Shown: piece by piece, positions 44,710-54,003 of the stretch
Layout of the letters: each line of letters begins with the position of its first letter
Position numbering within the stretch: the first letter of the stretch is position 1
Origin: Catonella massiliensis
GTDB lineage: Bacteria > Bacillota > Clostridia > Lachnospirales > Lachnospiraceae
DNA: 64,000 nucleotides
Reading direction: 5' to 3'
Assembly: GCF_016651435.1 (NCBI RefSeq)
Contig: NZ_JAEPRJ010000001.1
Coordinates: forward strand, 1,612,001 to 1,676,000
The notes under the pieces: model-generated
Database searches by the model: none
Told to the model about the DNA's origin: nothing
The model's input: only the letters and a program-made list of their open reading frames with translations
Position numbers and translations under genes: made by a program

Positions 44710-45549
44710 TCAACCTTTTACAGCTCCTGCTACTAAACCACTAATCATGTATCTTTGGAAAAAGAAGAACAAGAAAATCATTGGCACGGTTCCTACAATA
44801 GATATCGTATTAATGAGTGACCAGTCATAAGAAAGTTCACCCAAGTATCGGAGTGCTACACCTGCTGACAAGGTTCTAAGCCCATCTGTTTGAATCAAAG
44901 TTGTTGAGTGAAGATAGTCATCCCAAGTTATTAGGAATGAATAAATTCCCACAGCTAAAATTCCGGGTTTAACTAAAGGCATTACAACCTTGAACAAGGT
45001 TCCAAATCTACCTGCTCCATCAATCTGTGCAGATTCTTCAATAGCCTTAGGAACAGCATCAAAAAAGCTTGACATCAGCATAATTGAAAATGGTAAGATA
45101 GAAGCCGTTAACGCCCAAATTAGCCCTGTCCTCGTATTAAGAAGACTTACATCCTTCATTATTTTATAAAGAGATATTAAACGGCTTATAACCGGAAACA
45201 TCTGTGCAGAAGTGAAAATAGCCAGTATAAACATGTTCCAGCGAAAATGGAATCTGGAAAGTGCATATCCTCCAAATATCGCAATCACGCAGGATAAGGC
45301 CGCTGTCGCTCCTGCCACTATAAAATTGTTTCGATAGTAAATAAAAAATTCGTTATTCTTTTTATAAAGGTCTATATAGCTTTGGATAGTAAATTCTTTA
45401 GGCCAAAATGAAGGCGGAAACTGATAGGCCTCCATATTGTTCTTAAATGAAGTCATAAGTACCCATAATATTGGAAAAAGCAAAAACCCTAGAATTAATA
45501 TCAAAACAATTATACGTAAAATCAGCCAAGTGTACTTCTTTGCTTTCAT
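44710..45549 (-). CDS. Carbohydrate ABC transporter permease (MalG-type)
   Basis: A 279-residue inner-membrane permease with six predicted TM segments. The cytoplasmic EAA loop for ATPase contact reads EESAQIDGAGRFGTLFKVVMPLVKPG (about 185-210). The start YTWLILRIIVLILILGFLLFPILWVLMTSFK and end YMISGLVAGAVKG are typical of MalG/UgpE-type subunits of CUT1 importers. It directly follows the partner permease (TAG-ATG). No ATPase gene is in the locus; CUT1 systems commonly share a housekeeping MsmK/UgpC-like ATPase encoded elsewhere. Confidence 0.95.
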   Translation of the reverse strand: MKAKKYTWLILRIIVLILILGFLLFPILWVLMTSFKNNMEAYQFPPSFWPKEFTIQSYIDLYKKNNEFFIYYRNNFIVAGATAALSCVIAIFGGYALSRFHFRWNMFILAIFTSAQMFPVISRLISLYKIMKDVSLLNTRTGLIWALTASILPFSIMLMSSFFDAVPKAIEESAQIDGAGRFGTLFKVVMPLVKPGILAVGIYSFLITWDDYLHSTTLIQTDGLRTLSAGVALRYLGELSYDWSLINTISIVGTVPMIFLFFFFQRYMISGLVAGAVKG

Positions 45550-46479
45550 CTAGACCTGCCTTTCTGTACGCACTGCTTTATTAAACAGAAATACAACTAT
45601 TATCATAAGAGCCATCCACATGGTAGTAACAGCCGCACCTGAGCCTAAGTTATTGGATACGAATGCTTCACGATAACTTAAAACTCCCAAAGTAGTTGTT
45701 GAACCATTTGGCCCTCCCCCTGTCATTGTCCATACAAGAGGGAATTGCTTAAAATTCTCAATTATTGACATTGTTAATGTAATTTTTATCACTGACATCA
45801 TTGATGGAATAATGATTTTAGTCAGTTTCTGCCAGTAATTTGCTCCATCTATTGATGCTGCCTCTTGCATATCACTTGGCACATTACTAAGACCTGCCAG
45901 TAAAAGTAAAGCCCCAAGAGGTATCTGTTTCCATAGAGCAGCAATTATAACTCCAATTAGTGCAGTGTTTTGATCATTAAGAATCGCAAAATCCGTAATT
46001 CTTCCACCGGAAAACAGACTTACAAGATATTTTAACAAACCATACTGCGGTTGATATATCCACATCCATACAAGGCCTGAAATAACTGTAGGTACTACCC
46101 AGGGAATCATCATTACACTGCGGAAAAAGCGGCTTCCCCTTATCTTTTGATTTAATATTAATGCCAAAGTCATACTAATTACAAACTGTAATGTTACAAC
46201 AGCAGTAACAAAAACAAGATTTACCCACACAGCTTGAAGAAGTTTTCCACTTTGAAAAATCTTAATGTAGTTTTGAAATGAGTTCCAAGTCCCAGCTGTA
46301 CCTGATATAATATTTTTGATTTTAAAATCCAATAAACTTCTGTAAAAAGAGTCTAAAATTGGAATCACAATGAATAAAACCGTAGTAATCACTGCAGGCA
46401 TAAGCAATGCAAGTGAAAATAATTTATCTCCGGTTTCCCTTTTTAAGGCCATTCCTTTTCTTTTTTCTACCTTTACCAC
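45550..46479 (-). CDS. Carbohydrate ABC transporter permease (MalF/UgpA-type)
   Basis: A 309-residue CUT1 permease with six TM segments; the first starts near residue 22 (LFSLALLMPAVITTVLFIVIPI). The EAA motif is DMQEAASIDGANYWQKLTKIIIPSM (about 203-227). The C-terminus has YREAFVSNNLGSGAAVTTMWM, typical of UgpA-like subunits. The chosen start is GTG at 46479 with GAGAGGAG about six bases upstream; the internal ATG at 46452 has its purine-rich stretch directly adjacent. It is separated from the binding-protein gene by 222 bases containing a strong hairpin, so permeases are probably made at lower level than the binding protein. Confidence 0.95.
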   Translation of the reverse strand: MVKVEKRKGMALKRETGDKLFSLALLMPAVITTVLFIVIPILDSFYRSLLDFKIKNIISGTAGTWNSFQNYIKIFQSGKLLQAVWVNLVFVTAVVTLQFVISMTLALILNQKIRGSRFFRSVMMIPWVVPTVISGLVWMWIYQPQYGLLKYLVSLFSGGRITDFAILNDQNTALIGVIIAALWKQIPLGALLLLAGLSNVPSDMQEAASIDGANYWQKLTKIIIPSMMSVIKITLTMSIIENFKQFPLVWTMTGGGPNGSTTTLGVLSYREAFVSNNLGSGAAVTTMWMALMIIVVFLFNKAVRTERQV

Positions 46480-46537
46480 ACTCTCTCCTCTCTGACACTA
46501 AAACTTCTCACCAAGTTAATAATGGCATTCATTTCGT

Positions 46538-46597
46538 ATAAAAGCCGTACCCTTTTCAGTGCGGAAGTAAGACGACCGCCGTCAAAAGGTACGGCTT
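46538..46597 (-). terminator. Hairpin between binding-protein and permease genes (partial terminator or stabiliser)
   Basis: AAGCCGTACC plus TTTT (46542-46556) pairs with AAAAGGTACGGCTT (46584-46597) with one bulged C, and an inner GCGG/CCGC pairs. On the minus strand only CTTTTAT follows, so termination may be partial. This gives the differential expression commonly seen in importer operons. Confidence 0.7.
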
Positions 46598-46701
46598 AAT
46601 GATTTTACGCCATTTTACCCCAAAATGATGTCACTTATGCTATACTAGTCCTAATCAATTATTGCCTGTCTTAAATCTGTAACGTCTATAATATAACAAT
46701 A

Positions 46702-48036
46702 CTACTGATTTAATATTGTCTCCGCAGATTTCTTAAAATTCTCTAGTGCTGCTTCAACTTCTTCCCCACCAACAGTAATTGCCTGTGCAAGTCCACTAAC
46801 TTCAAGTGCAAAGTCATTTAAGTTTGTTATCATTGGTAAAGGAGCTAAATTTGTATTAGCTGATTTAGCCTGCTCAAGCAAAGGATTAATCTCTGCTTCC
46901 ATTGACTTACGTACTGCAAATGCAGGAGTTACATTTTTTAAATAGTCACTCAGTATTTCAGGTGAAATTATAAACTGCATGAAATTCTTGGCAGCTTCTA
47001 AGCGCTCTGTTCCATTGTCAAAGGCAAAAAATGTGTGTGCCTGTAAGATAGACTGTCCACTTCCGTTTCCACCTTTAAGAGGAACAGCTACAGCAGTAAA
47101 ATTAACCGCATCCGGATTGATGGATTTGATACCGTTAAATCCCCAAGAATTGTCATAATACATCGCTAACTGACCTAATGCAAAGAGGTTTCTTAAATCC
47201 TTAGCCTTTGCATTCTGCGGGTTATATCCCTTGTCATTTAAGTCTTTTAACATAGCTAAAGATTCTTTTAACCCTGCATTTTCAAGGCTTAACTTGCCAT
47301 CCTTATCGAGATATTCTCCTCCAAAATTAGCGGTATAAGCTAATAAACTTATGCCTGAAACCGGTACCGATGCAGTTGTCTGTCCAAATGCATAAATCTT
47401 GTTTCCATCATCAGTTTTTAACTTACTAATCTTCTCTGCCATTTCAAGCATTTCCTGATAAGTTGTTGGTGCCTTAGAAGAATCAAGTCCGGCTTTTTCA
47501 AATATATTCTTGTTATAGAATAAAACTGATGGAGAAGAGTAAAGAGGCAGTCCATACAAATGTCCGTCAACAGTAAACGCCTCTAATATCTCAGGATAGT
47601 AATCATCCAAAAAGTCCTTATCTATTACTTCTTCAAGGGGGGCTGCAAGTCCTGCATCTATAAGAGCAGGCATCCATATCATTTCACCAAACATAAGGTC
47701 AACCTTATCTCCGCCACCAGCCATGTTAATGACTGTATTTAATATTTCAGCGTAAGGAGCAGTTACCCACTCAATTGTGACATTTGGATACTTTTCTTCA
47801 AACTTTGTTTTAGCATTTTCCCAAAATTCTGTGTAACCTTTTTCCAAAATTGCATAGTTCGCTATTTTAAGTGTAATTTTTCCTGTAGAGCCAGTTGTGC
47901 TCTTGGCTGATGTAGACTGACTTTCAGTCTTTTTTTCTGACGTCTGTTTTGTATCATCTTTAGAAGTCTGACCGCCACATCCCACCATACCAAACAATAA
48001 TACCGCCACCAACAACATACTAAGTATTTTTTTCAT
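46702..48036 (-). CDS. Extracellular sugar-binding lipoprotein (CUT1 family 1)
   Basis: A 444-residue solute-binding protein. The signal sequence MKKILSMLLVAVLLFGMVGCGG has a lipobox-like MVGC, so Cys20 would be lipidated by Lgt. A Ser/Thr/Lys-rich linker (about 23-50) precedes the binding domain, which contains KFEEKYPNVTIEWVTAPYAEILNTV and GLPLYSSPSVLFYNKNIFEKAGLD, classical for family 1 binding proteins. The ATG at 48036 was chosen because AAAGGAGG is six bases upstream; the frame is open further but without a signal peptide at its start. The neighbouring sulfatase suggests a sulfated carbohydrate ligand. This is inference. Confidence 0.95.
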   Translation of the reverse strand: MKKILSMLLVAVLLFGMVGCGGQTSKDDTKQTSEKKTESQSTSAKSTTGSTGKITLKIANYAILEKGYTEFWENAKTKFEEKYPNVTIEWVTAPYAEILNTVINMAGGGDKVDLMFGEMIWMPALIDAGLAAPLEEVIDKDFLDDYYPEILEAFTVDGHLYGLPLYSSPSVLFYNKNIFEKAGLDSSKAPTTYQEMLEMAEKISKLKTDDGNKIYAFGQTTASVPVSGISLLAYTANFGGEYLDKDGKLSLENAGLKESLAMLKDLNDKGYNPQNAKAKDLRNLFALGQLAMYYDNSWGFNGIKSINPDAVNFTAVAVPLKGGNGSGQSILQAHTFFAFDNGTERLEAAKNFMQFIISPEILSDYLKNVTPAFAVRKSMEAEINPLLEQAKSANTNLAPLPMITNLNDFALEVSGLAQAITVGGEEVEAALENFKKSAETILNQ

Positions 48037-48074
48037 CCCATTCCTCCTTTTAAGTGTGAGATTATACAAGCCTT

Positions 48075-49163
48075 CTATCCCTTGTGCTTCGTACTCTCTC
48101 TTTCAATCATTCTAGTTTCAAATACTTTACTTAGCTCTTCCGGTACAAGATTTTTTGTGCCTTGGTTCATGTTTTCGATTAGTTCAATAGCAGTTTTGCT
48201 CATCTCCTCCTTTTGCTGTTCAATTGTAGTTATGCTTGGGGTCATAAGGCGTGAAATACTCGAGTTATCCACTCCTAGTATCATAATATCTTCAGGAATC
48301 CTCCTGCCAATATTCGTGACAATCTTAGAGGCTGTTGCAGCCAGCCTGTCATTTCTTGCAAAAATTGCATCTGTTTCGGGATTATCTAATAAAAACTTAG
48401 CAAAACTCTCCTGCCATAGGTCTTCATCAAAGCCTACAAAAGTCCGCTCGAGGGTTTCCTTACTGCTAAGACCATGACGCTTCCCAGCCTCTTCAAAGGC
48501 TAAATACCTTATATCCTTATTTAGTTCGCTCTTTTTTAATGTTTGAGCCAGATAAACTATATTCCTTGCTCCCTTTTCCCAAAGCAAGTCAAGACCCTTT
48601 AATACTCCATCATATAGTCCTGAGTCAATAGTAGCTACTCCCTTAGGTATTTCACCATATTTTTTGCTTAGAAATAACACCACAGGGATTCCGCCGCCCG
48701 CAATCTGCCTTATGTATTCTGTCTTAAATCCCGCAGAATTGATTATTATTCCATCGAATTGGCTATTCATAACCCTTCCAATATAGGAATCCACGTTGTG
48801 GTACTTACAAAGCGAAACCAGGTAGCCTTTATCGTAAGCATATTTATCTAACTGATATAGGATTTCTCCAAAATATTCATCAAGTACTATATCAGTAATC
48901 AAGAGAATCTGCTTACTGGTCTTCTTTTTCAAAGCCCTTGCAATCACGTTAGGATGATAATTTAGCTCTTCTATGGCCTTTTTAACTCTTTCCCTCTTGT
49001 CCTTTGCCACGTACCTATTGTCATTTACCACATAAGAAACTATTGTTTCACTCACACCTGCGCGTTTTGCAACATCAGCTCGTGTCGCCCTATGACTTTC
49101 TCTAGTCTCATCAGGCTTTACTTCTTCGGGCCTTGCATCTTCTATCTTAGACTTACGCTCCAT
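48075..49163 (-). CDS. LacI-family transcriptional regulator
   Basis: A 362-residue regulator. An unusual charged N-terminal extension of about 28 residues (rich in Glu, Lys and Arg) precedes the LacI HTH (TRADVAKRAGVSETIVSYVVN, about 28-48) and hinge helix (NVIARALKKKTS). The periplasmic-binding-protein-like sensor domain follows, with ILGVDNSSISRLMTPSITTIEQQKEEM near the end. It lies between the sulfatase and the binding-protein gene on the same strand, so it is a local regulator. A 20-bp palindrome with central CG upstream of the sulfatase (50728-50747) is its likely operator. Confidence 0.94.
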   Translation of the reverse strand: MERKSKIEDARPEEVKPDETRESHRATRADVAKRAGVSETIVSYVVNDNRYVAKDKRERVKKAIEELNYHPNVIARALKKKTSKQILLITDIVLDEYFGEILYQLDKYAYDKGYLVSLCKYHNVDSYIGRVMNSQFDGIIINSAGFKTEYIRQIAGGGIPVVLFLSKKYGEIPKGVATIDSGLYDGVLKGLDLLWEKGARNIVYLAQTLKKSELNKDIRYLAFEEAGKRHGLSSKETLERTFVGFDEDLWQESFAKFLLDNPETDAIFARNDRLAATASKIVTNIGRRIPEDIMILGVDNSSISRLMTPSITTIEQQKEEMSKTAIELIENMNQGTKNLVPEELSKVFETRMIERESTKHKG

Positions 49164-49177
49164 TTCATACCTTCCAC

Positions 49178-50686
49178 TTAATATTTACGGTTATACTCCT
49201 TTATTGGAAGTCCTGTTCCATAGCCGTATTCCATAACTTCTCCTTCTTCTCTGTGACGGCTTCTGGAGTATCCGCCACAATCCCAGGATACCTTCTGCCT
49301 ATCCTTTCTCCAAGGACGCTTCTCCCAATAATAGCCTCTTAGCGGATCTCTGGTATCATTTTGCCAGTTAAGGAGCAAATCATGCATTTCATTTCTAATT
49401 GCCTCGCAAGACGGATCATCAATCAAGTTGTGCATCTCATCAGCATCTTCCTCAAGATTGTATAGCTCATCCTGAGTCATTAGGTTAATGGTAAGCTTCC
49501 ACTTTCCCTTTACTATACAGCGTACCGGCTGGAAGCCACCCCAGCCATCGTGGTCTACCTCATATCTGTTAAATTCTACAAAGACAGGTCTTCCTTCCTT
49601 CTTCTTCGTGATATCTCTATCTGTTAAGTCCGCAAGCAGGCTCTCTCCTTCTAAGCTCTCAGGCTGTGGAAGTCCGTAAAAGTCGAGTATAGTTGGAACA
49701 ACATCTATGTGGGAAACAGGCATTTCACTGGAAATACCCCTATCAATCTTATCTTTCCAGCGCACAATAAATGGAATATTGGTTATTTCCTCATACATAG
49801 CAGGTCCCTTAGCGTGAATTCCGTGTGAACCCTGTGCATCTCCATGGTCGGAGGTGTAAAGTACGAGTGCTTCTTCAGCATTTTTCTCAGCTCCCTCAAG
49901 CACACGGCCAATCTGAGAATCAATGAATGAATTAGAACCAAGCAGACCTACCGCACATCCATCTCCGTTACCGCCTTGAATCTCCATATATTTTTCGTGC
50001 CATACCTTGATGTGGTCAGGCAGCTTTGAAAAATCCATATGCTGGTTAGCCTTCTGTAAATATGGTTTATAAAAAGGCTCATAATATGACTTTGGCGCTA
50101 AGAAAGGATGGTGAGGTTCATCATAGGATACAACTAAAAAATAGTCCTCATCCTTGTGCTTTTCCATAAAGTCTAACGCTCTCTTGGTACAGAGGTATCC
50201 ATAGGTAAACTCCTCCCCTATACCATCTCCCTCTAGAGCAGTTTCAAGCTTGCGGGAGCGTTCCCGGTCCTTATCACTTTCAAGCTCATCCAGATAGTTT
50301 CTCATGTCATACCAGTACTCTTCATCCCATCCGTCCGGGCAGATGCCGTCTCCAAAGTAGTCACCACCATCCAGATGCCATTTCCCTATATAGGCAGCAT
50401 GTATTCCTTCGCGGCTTAGTCTCTGTCCTATAGTTAAACTCTGCTGTGACAATGCCATACAGTTACCCAACATTCCATTGGTATGAGGATAGGTTCCTGT
50501 AAACAACCCGGCCCTCGCAGGACCGCAAACGGGCTGTGTAGTGTAGGCAGAATTGAATGCAAGTCCCTCGTCACAAAGGCGGTCAAGGCAAGGTGTATGC
50601 ATATTTTCGCCTCTTTCATTGCAGCGGCTTATCATATCACGTCTTTGGCTGTCTGTCATAATTAAAATGAATTGTTTTTTAGCCAT
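49178..50686 (-). CDS. Cys-type sulfatase, predicted cytoplasmic
   Basis: A 502-residue alkaline-phosphatase-superfamily sulfatase. The N-terminal metal ligand region is FILIMTDSQRRDM (with Asp12). The catalytic motif CGPAR is at 54-58, where Cys54 is converted to formylglycine by an anaerobic sulfatase-maturating enzyme; none is encoded in the window. Further ligands lie in LYTSDHGDAQGSHGIHAKG. There is no signal peptide, so it should act on sugar sulfates after uptake. It is the first gene of the lacI/importer operon and starts 60 bases downstream of the operator. Choline-sulfatase or GAG-sulfatase relatives exist; the precise substrate is unknown. Confidence 0.93.
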   Translation of the reverse strand: MAKKQFILIMTDSQRRDMISRCNERGENMHTPCLDRLCDEGLAFNSAYTTQPVCGPARAGLFTGTYPHTNGMLGNCMALSQQSLTIGQRLSREGIHAAYIGKWHLDGGDYFGDGICPDGWDEEYWYDMRNYLDELESDKDRERSRKLETALEGDGIGEEFTYGYLCTKRALDFMEKHKDEDYFLVVSYDEPHHPFLAPKSYYEPFYKPYLQKANQHMDFSKLPDHIKVWHEKYMEIQGGNGDGCAVGLLGSNSFIDSQIGRVLEGAEKNAEEALVLYTSDHGDAQGSHGIHAKGPAMYEEITNIPFIVRWKDKIDRGISSEMPVSHIDVVPTILDFYGLPQPESLEGESLLADLTDRDITKKKEGRPVFVEFNRYEVDHDGWGGFQPVRCIVKGKWKLTINLMTQDELYNLEEDADEMHNLIDDPSCEAIRNEMHDLLLNWQNDTRDPLRGYYWEKRPWRKDRQKVSWDCGGYSRSRHREEGEVMEYGYGTGLPIKEYNRKY

Positions 50687-50727
50687 TTTTATCTCCTTAT
50701 ATCATATTTCTGATTCATAAAATCACT

Positions 50728-50747
50728 ATATACACACGAGTGTATAT
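50728..50747. promoter_or_regulatory. LacI-type operator upstream of the sulfatase gene
   Basis: ATATACACACGAGTGTATAT is a 20-bp palindrome (8-bp perfect arms, central ACGA) with the CG dinucleotide at the exact centre, the hallmark of LacI-family operators. It lies 41 bases before the sulfatase start. Confidence 0.7.
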
Positions 50748-50751
50748 TTTT

Positions 50752-50790
50752 TATAAAATAAAAACTGCTCCCAGCTGATGAGAACAGTTT
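50752..50790 (-). terminator. Terminator of alr
   Basis: Arms AAACTG-CTC (50762-50770) and GAG-CAGTTT (50780-50790) pair with a 2-nt bulge. On the minus strand TTTTTATTTTAT follows. Confidence 0.75.
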
Positions 50791-50891
50791 ATCATGTTTC
50801 GTCAAATAATACAATATTTAATTAAAATATATGATAAAATTTGATATTTTGATATCAATCTAACAGGTGCTCTTCTTTTATTTCATCATTT

Positions 50892-52061
50892 TTACATCCT
50901 AAGCATAAGCTCCCTGTCCACTACTTCACCATGTTCAATATATATCCTGTGTACCCTCTTGCTTACGGCACATACAAGTTCGTAAGGAATTGTTCCTGCC
51001 ATTTCCGCCATGGTTTCTATTGGATTGTTCTCCCCGAATATCTCTATCTCACTGCCCACATCTATGCTGTACTTGTCTGTTATGTCAATCATACACATAT
51101 CCATACAGATTCTACCTCTTTGCTTAACAGGTCCTGCTTCCGTCATAAATGAATATTTGTTAGAGAGGCAGCGCATAAATCCATCTGCATATCCATAAGG
51201 CACAACCCCCATGCGGGTTTTCTCTGTAGTAGTATATATTCCTCCATAGCTAATCTTGGTACCCTTTGGATATACCTTGATTGTACTTACAGCGGTTTTC
51301 ATTGACATTACAGGCTTTAGCCCAAGCTTTTTAGCATATTCGCCGTATCCATAGAGCAAAAGTCCCGGACGCACCATATCCATATAGCTTTCAGGGTAAT
51401 TTACTGTAGCACCGGTATTGGCACAGTGGTGAAGCAGGAACTTCTTCCCGGAGATTTTCTCCACCTCTGCAATTACATCCTTAAAAAGCTTTAACTGGTG
51501 TTCTGTATACTCCCTGCACTCTTCTCCCTCTTCATCAGATACAGCAAAATGGGTAAATATACCCTCTGCATCGAGGTTTGGAAGATTGCATACATTGACA
51601 ATTCCCTGGACTCCCGTTTCAAAATGTTCGCCCTCACAGAGGTAGCCCAGCCTTGACATACCTGTATCCACTTTTATATGAATCTTAAGAATTCCCTTGC
51701 ATTTTACTGCCTCTGCACTGTATTCCAGAGCCTTGGCTTCACAGGTTACTGCCTGAGTTATATTAAAACAGATGAGCCTATCTACCTGTTCTCTGGGAGT
51801 ATGTCCGAGGATTAGGATGGGCATGGTAATTCCATTAAATCTAAGCTCCATAGCCTCATCAATGCTACTGACTGCAAGATAATCTGCACCCAGTTCCTGT
51901 AACTTTTCTCCCACCTTTACAGAGCCATGGCCGTAGGCATCTGCCTTTACAATACCTGCAAACTTGACATTTTCTCCGATATGCTCTTTGATTTTCTTAT
52001 AATTATACTCTATGGCATCTAAGTTTATTTCTGCCCAGGTTCTTTTAAGTGTTGATTTCAT
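50892..52061 (-). CDS. alr: Alanine racemase
   Basis: A 389-residue PLP enzyme making D-alanine for peptidoglycan. The PLP-binding Lys is in GIVKADAYGHG (Lys39), and the second catalytic base Tyr is in RMGVVPYGYADGF (about 281-293), with the partner motif KVDTGMSRLG and GRICMDMCMIDIT. It has an N-terminal barrel and C-terminal beta domain of standard length. It is monocistronic, ending at a terminator. The 155 bases upstream, to the ABC exporter gene, show no recognisable element. Confidence 0.97.
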   Translation of the reverse strand: MKSTLKRTWAEINLDAIEYNYKKIKEHIGENVKFAGIVKADAYGHGSVKVGEKLQELGADYLAVSSIDEAMELRFNGITMPILILGHTPREQVDRLICFNITQAVTCEAKALEYSAEAVKCKGILKIHIKVDTGMSRLGYLCEGEHFETGVQGIVNVCNLPNLDAEGIFTHFAVSDEEGEECREYTEHQLKLFKDVIAEVEKISGKKFLLHHCANTGATVNYPESYMDMVRPGLLLYGYGEYAKKLGLKPVMSMKTAVSTIKVYPKGTKISYGGIYTTTEKTRMGVVPYGYADGFMRCLSNKYSFMTEAGPVKQRGRICMDMCMIDITDKYSIDVGSEIEIFGENNPIETMAEMAGTIPYELVCAVSKRVHRIYIEHGEVVDRELMLRM

Positions 52062-52216
52062 TTAGTCCTCTTTTCATAAAGCTTGTTTCCAACTGTTCGT
52101 CAACAATTATAGTCCAAAGCTCTAAAAATACAAGTATGTATCACAATTATTGGAAAACATCCTATTATCAAAGCAAAGCCACAATTGCTATATTTTCAGA
52201 TATCCTGTATATCACA

Positions 52217-53995
52217 TCAGCTTCCCACTCCGACAAACTGGCTATTATAAAGCTCTGCGTAAAAGCCCTTCTTTTCAAGAAGTTCCTCGTGATTACCCTG
52301 CTCTATAATGGTTCCTGCCTTCATTACAAGTATAATGTCCGCCTCCTTAATGGTTGATAGCCTGTGAGCAACTATGAAGCTGGTTCTCCCCTCCATCAGG
52401 CGGTTAAATGCCTTCTGAATCTTGATTTCGGTTCTTGTATCAATCGAGGAGGTCGCCTCATCAAGAATCAGCATAGGAGGAAGTAAGAGCATTACCCTGG
52501 TGATGCATAAAAGCTGCATCTGTCCCTTTGAGAGACCACTTCCCTCTTCATCTATCACAGTATTGTAGCCGTCCTTTAGCTTGCTTATAAAGCTATGTGA
52601 GTGCGCAGCCTTTGCAGCAGCAATTACTTCCTCATCAGTTGCATCGGGCTTACCCATCACTATATTGTCCCTTATAGTGCCCTGTCTAAGCCAAGTCTCC
52701 TGAAGCACCATTCCGTATGATTTTCTTAAGCTATGTCTTTTTATATCCCTTATATCAGCATTTTCTACCCTGATGCTTCCACTGTCCACATCATAGAACC
52801 TCATAAGAAGGTTGATAATAGTTGTCTTGCCACAGCCCGTAGGCCCCACTATAGCTATTCTCTGGCCTTTTTTCACACTAAGGTTAAGCCCCTCAACGAG
52901 TTTTCTATCCTTTACATAAGAAAATGAAACATTATCCAGTTCTATATCACCAATTTCGCCCTTTACTGCGCTATTTTGCCCAATGTGCTTTGATTCGCCT
53001 AGTTCAATCTCACCATCCTTTACCTCAACCTCCTCATTTATAAGTTCAAGAAGCCTGCCTGCACAGGCTATGGCATTTTGAAGCTCGGTAATGATTCCTG
53101 AAATGTCGTTAAAAGGCTTGGTATACTGATTGGCATAAGCTAAAAATGCTGTAAGGCCACCTACGCTTATGCCTGCATTTATTACCTGAAAAGCTCCTAC
53201 AAGCCCAACTAATGCATAGACTATATTGTTGACAAATCTTGTTGCAGGGTTGGTAATAGACGAGAAAAATATGGCTTTTAGTGATGCTTTTTCTATCCTT
53301 TCATTAATTTCATCAAAATCATCAACCACCTTTTCCTCTCTTCCGTAGGCCTTTACCACTTCCATTCCACCTATCATTTCATTGATTAGAGAGGTTTGCT
53401 CCGCTCTGGTTTCAGACTGAAGCTTGAACATATTGTAAGTATGTTTTGAAATGAATCTCGCCACAAGTAATGAGAGAGGGGTAAGCACCACAACTATAAG
53501 TGCTGTAAACACATTTATCCTAAGCATAAATACCAGAGTACCAAGTATAGTTGCAATCCCTGTAAAAATCTGTGTAAATCCAAGTAAAAGCCCGTCAGAA
53601 AACTGGTCTGCATCTGCTATTACTCTGCTTACTATATCACCTGTAGGATGTGCATCTAAAAAGCTTAGAGGAAGCCTCTCAATCCTCCTAAGAGCATCAT
53701 TTCTGATATCCCTAACTACATTGTAGGCTATTCTGTAGTTGATGGTCGTCATAACCCACTGAAGTAAGGCGGTTATGCCCGCTACTATCCCTGCCTCTAC
53801 AATAATGCTAAATATCCTATCAACCTTTGTAAGTCCACCTCCCACAATGAGGTCGATAGCATCCCCAAATAATATAGGGAGATAAAGGGTCAAAACCACT
53901 GTAGCCATTGCCATTACAAGAGAAGCAAACAGCAATATCTTATAATTGCCTATGTAGGCTAAAACTGCCCCAATTATCTTTTTATTATTCTTCAT
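52217..53995 (-). CDS. ABC exporter half-transporter, catalytically canonical subunit
   Basis: A 592-residue type IV ABC half-transporter: six TM helices (about 15-310) followed by an ATPase domain with Walker A GPTGCGKTTII, signature LSKGQ (Gly to Lys variant), Walker B PPMLILDEATSSID with catalytic Glu, and the H-loop FIVAHRLS. It is the second gene of a heterodimer. The partner has a good LSGGQ but lacks the catalytic Glu and His, so this subunit supplies the Walker B/H-loop of the only competent ATP site. The ATG at 53995 was chosen because AGGAG lies five bases upstream; a GTG at 54001 has none. The substrate is unknown (multidrug-like). Confidence 0.93.
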   Translation of the reverse strand: MKNNKKIIGAVLAYIGNYKILLFASLVMAMATVVLTLYLPILFGDAIDLIVGGGLTKVDRIFSIIVEAGIVAGITALLQWVMTTINYRIAYNVVRDIRNDALRRIERLPLSFLDAHPTGDIVSRVIADADQFSDGLLLGFTQIFTGIATILGTLVFMLRINVFTALIVVVLTPLSLLVARFISKHTYNMFKLQSETRAEQTSLINEMIGGMEVVKAYGREEKVVDDFDEINERIEKASLKAIFFSSITNPATRFVNNIVYALVGLVGAFQVINAGISVGGLTAFLAYANQYTKPFNDISGIITELQNAIACAGRLLELINEEVEVKDGEIELGESKHIGQNSAVKGEIGDIELDNVSFSYVKDRKLVEGLNLSVKKGQRIAIVGPTGCGKTTIINLLMRFYDVDSGSIRVENADIRDIKRHSLRKSYGMVLQETWLRQGTIRDNIVMGKPDATDEEVIAAAKAAHSHSFISKLKDGYNTVIDEEGSGLSKGQMQLLCITRVMLLLPPMLILDEATSSIDTRTEIKIQKAFNRLMEGRTSFIVAHRLSTIKEADIILVMKAGTIIEQGNHEELLEKKGFYAELYNSQFVGVGS

Positions 53996-54003
53996 ATTCA
54001 CTC

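Noticed and set aside
50728..50747. The sulfatase-upstream palindrome as a terminator
   Set aside because: It is AT-rich with a 4-base loop and lacks a proper T-tract; the alr terminator is a separate hairpin at 50762-50790.
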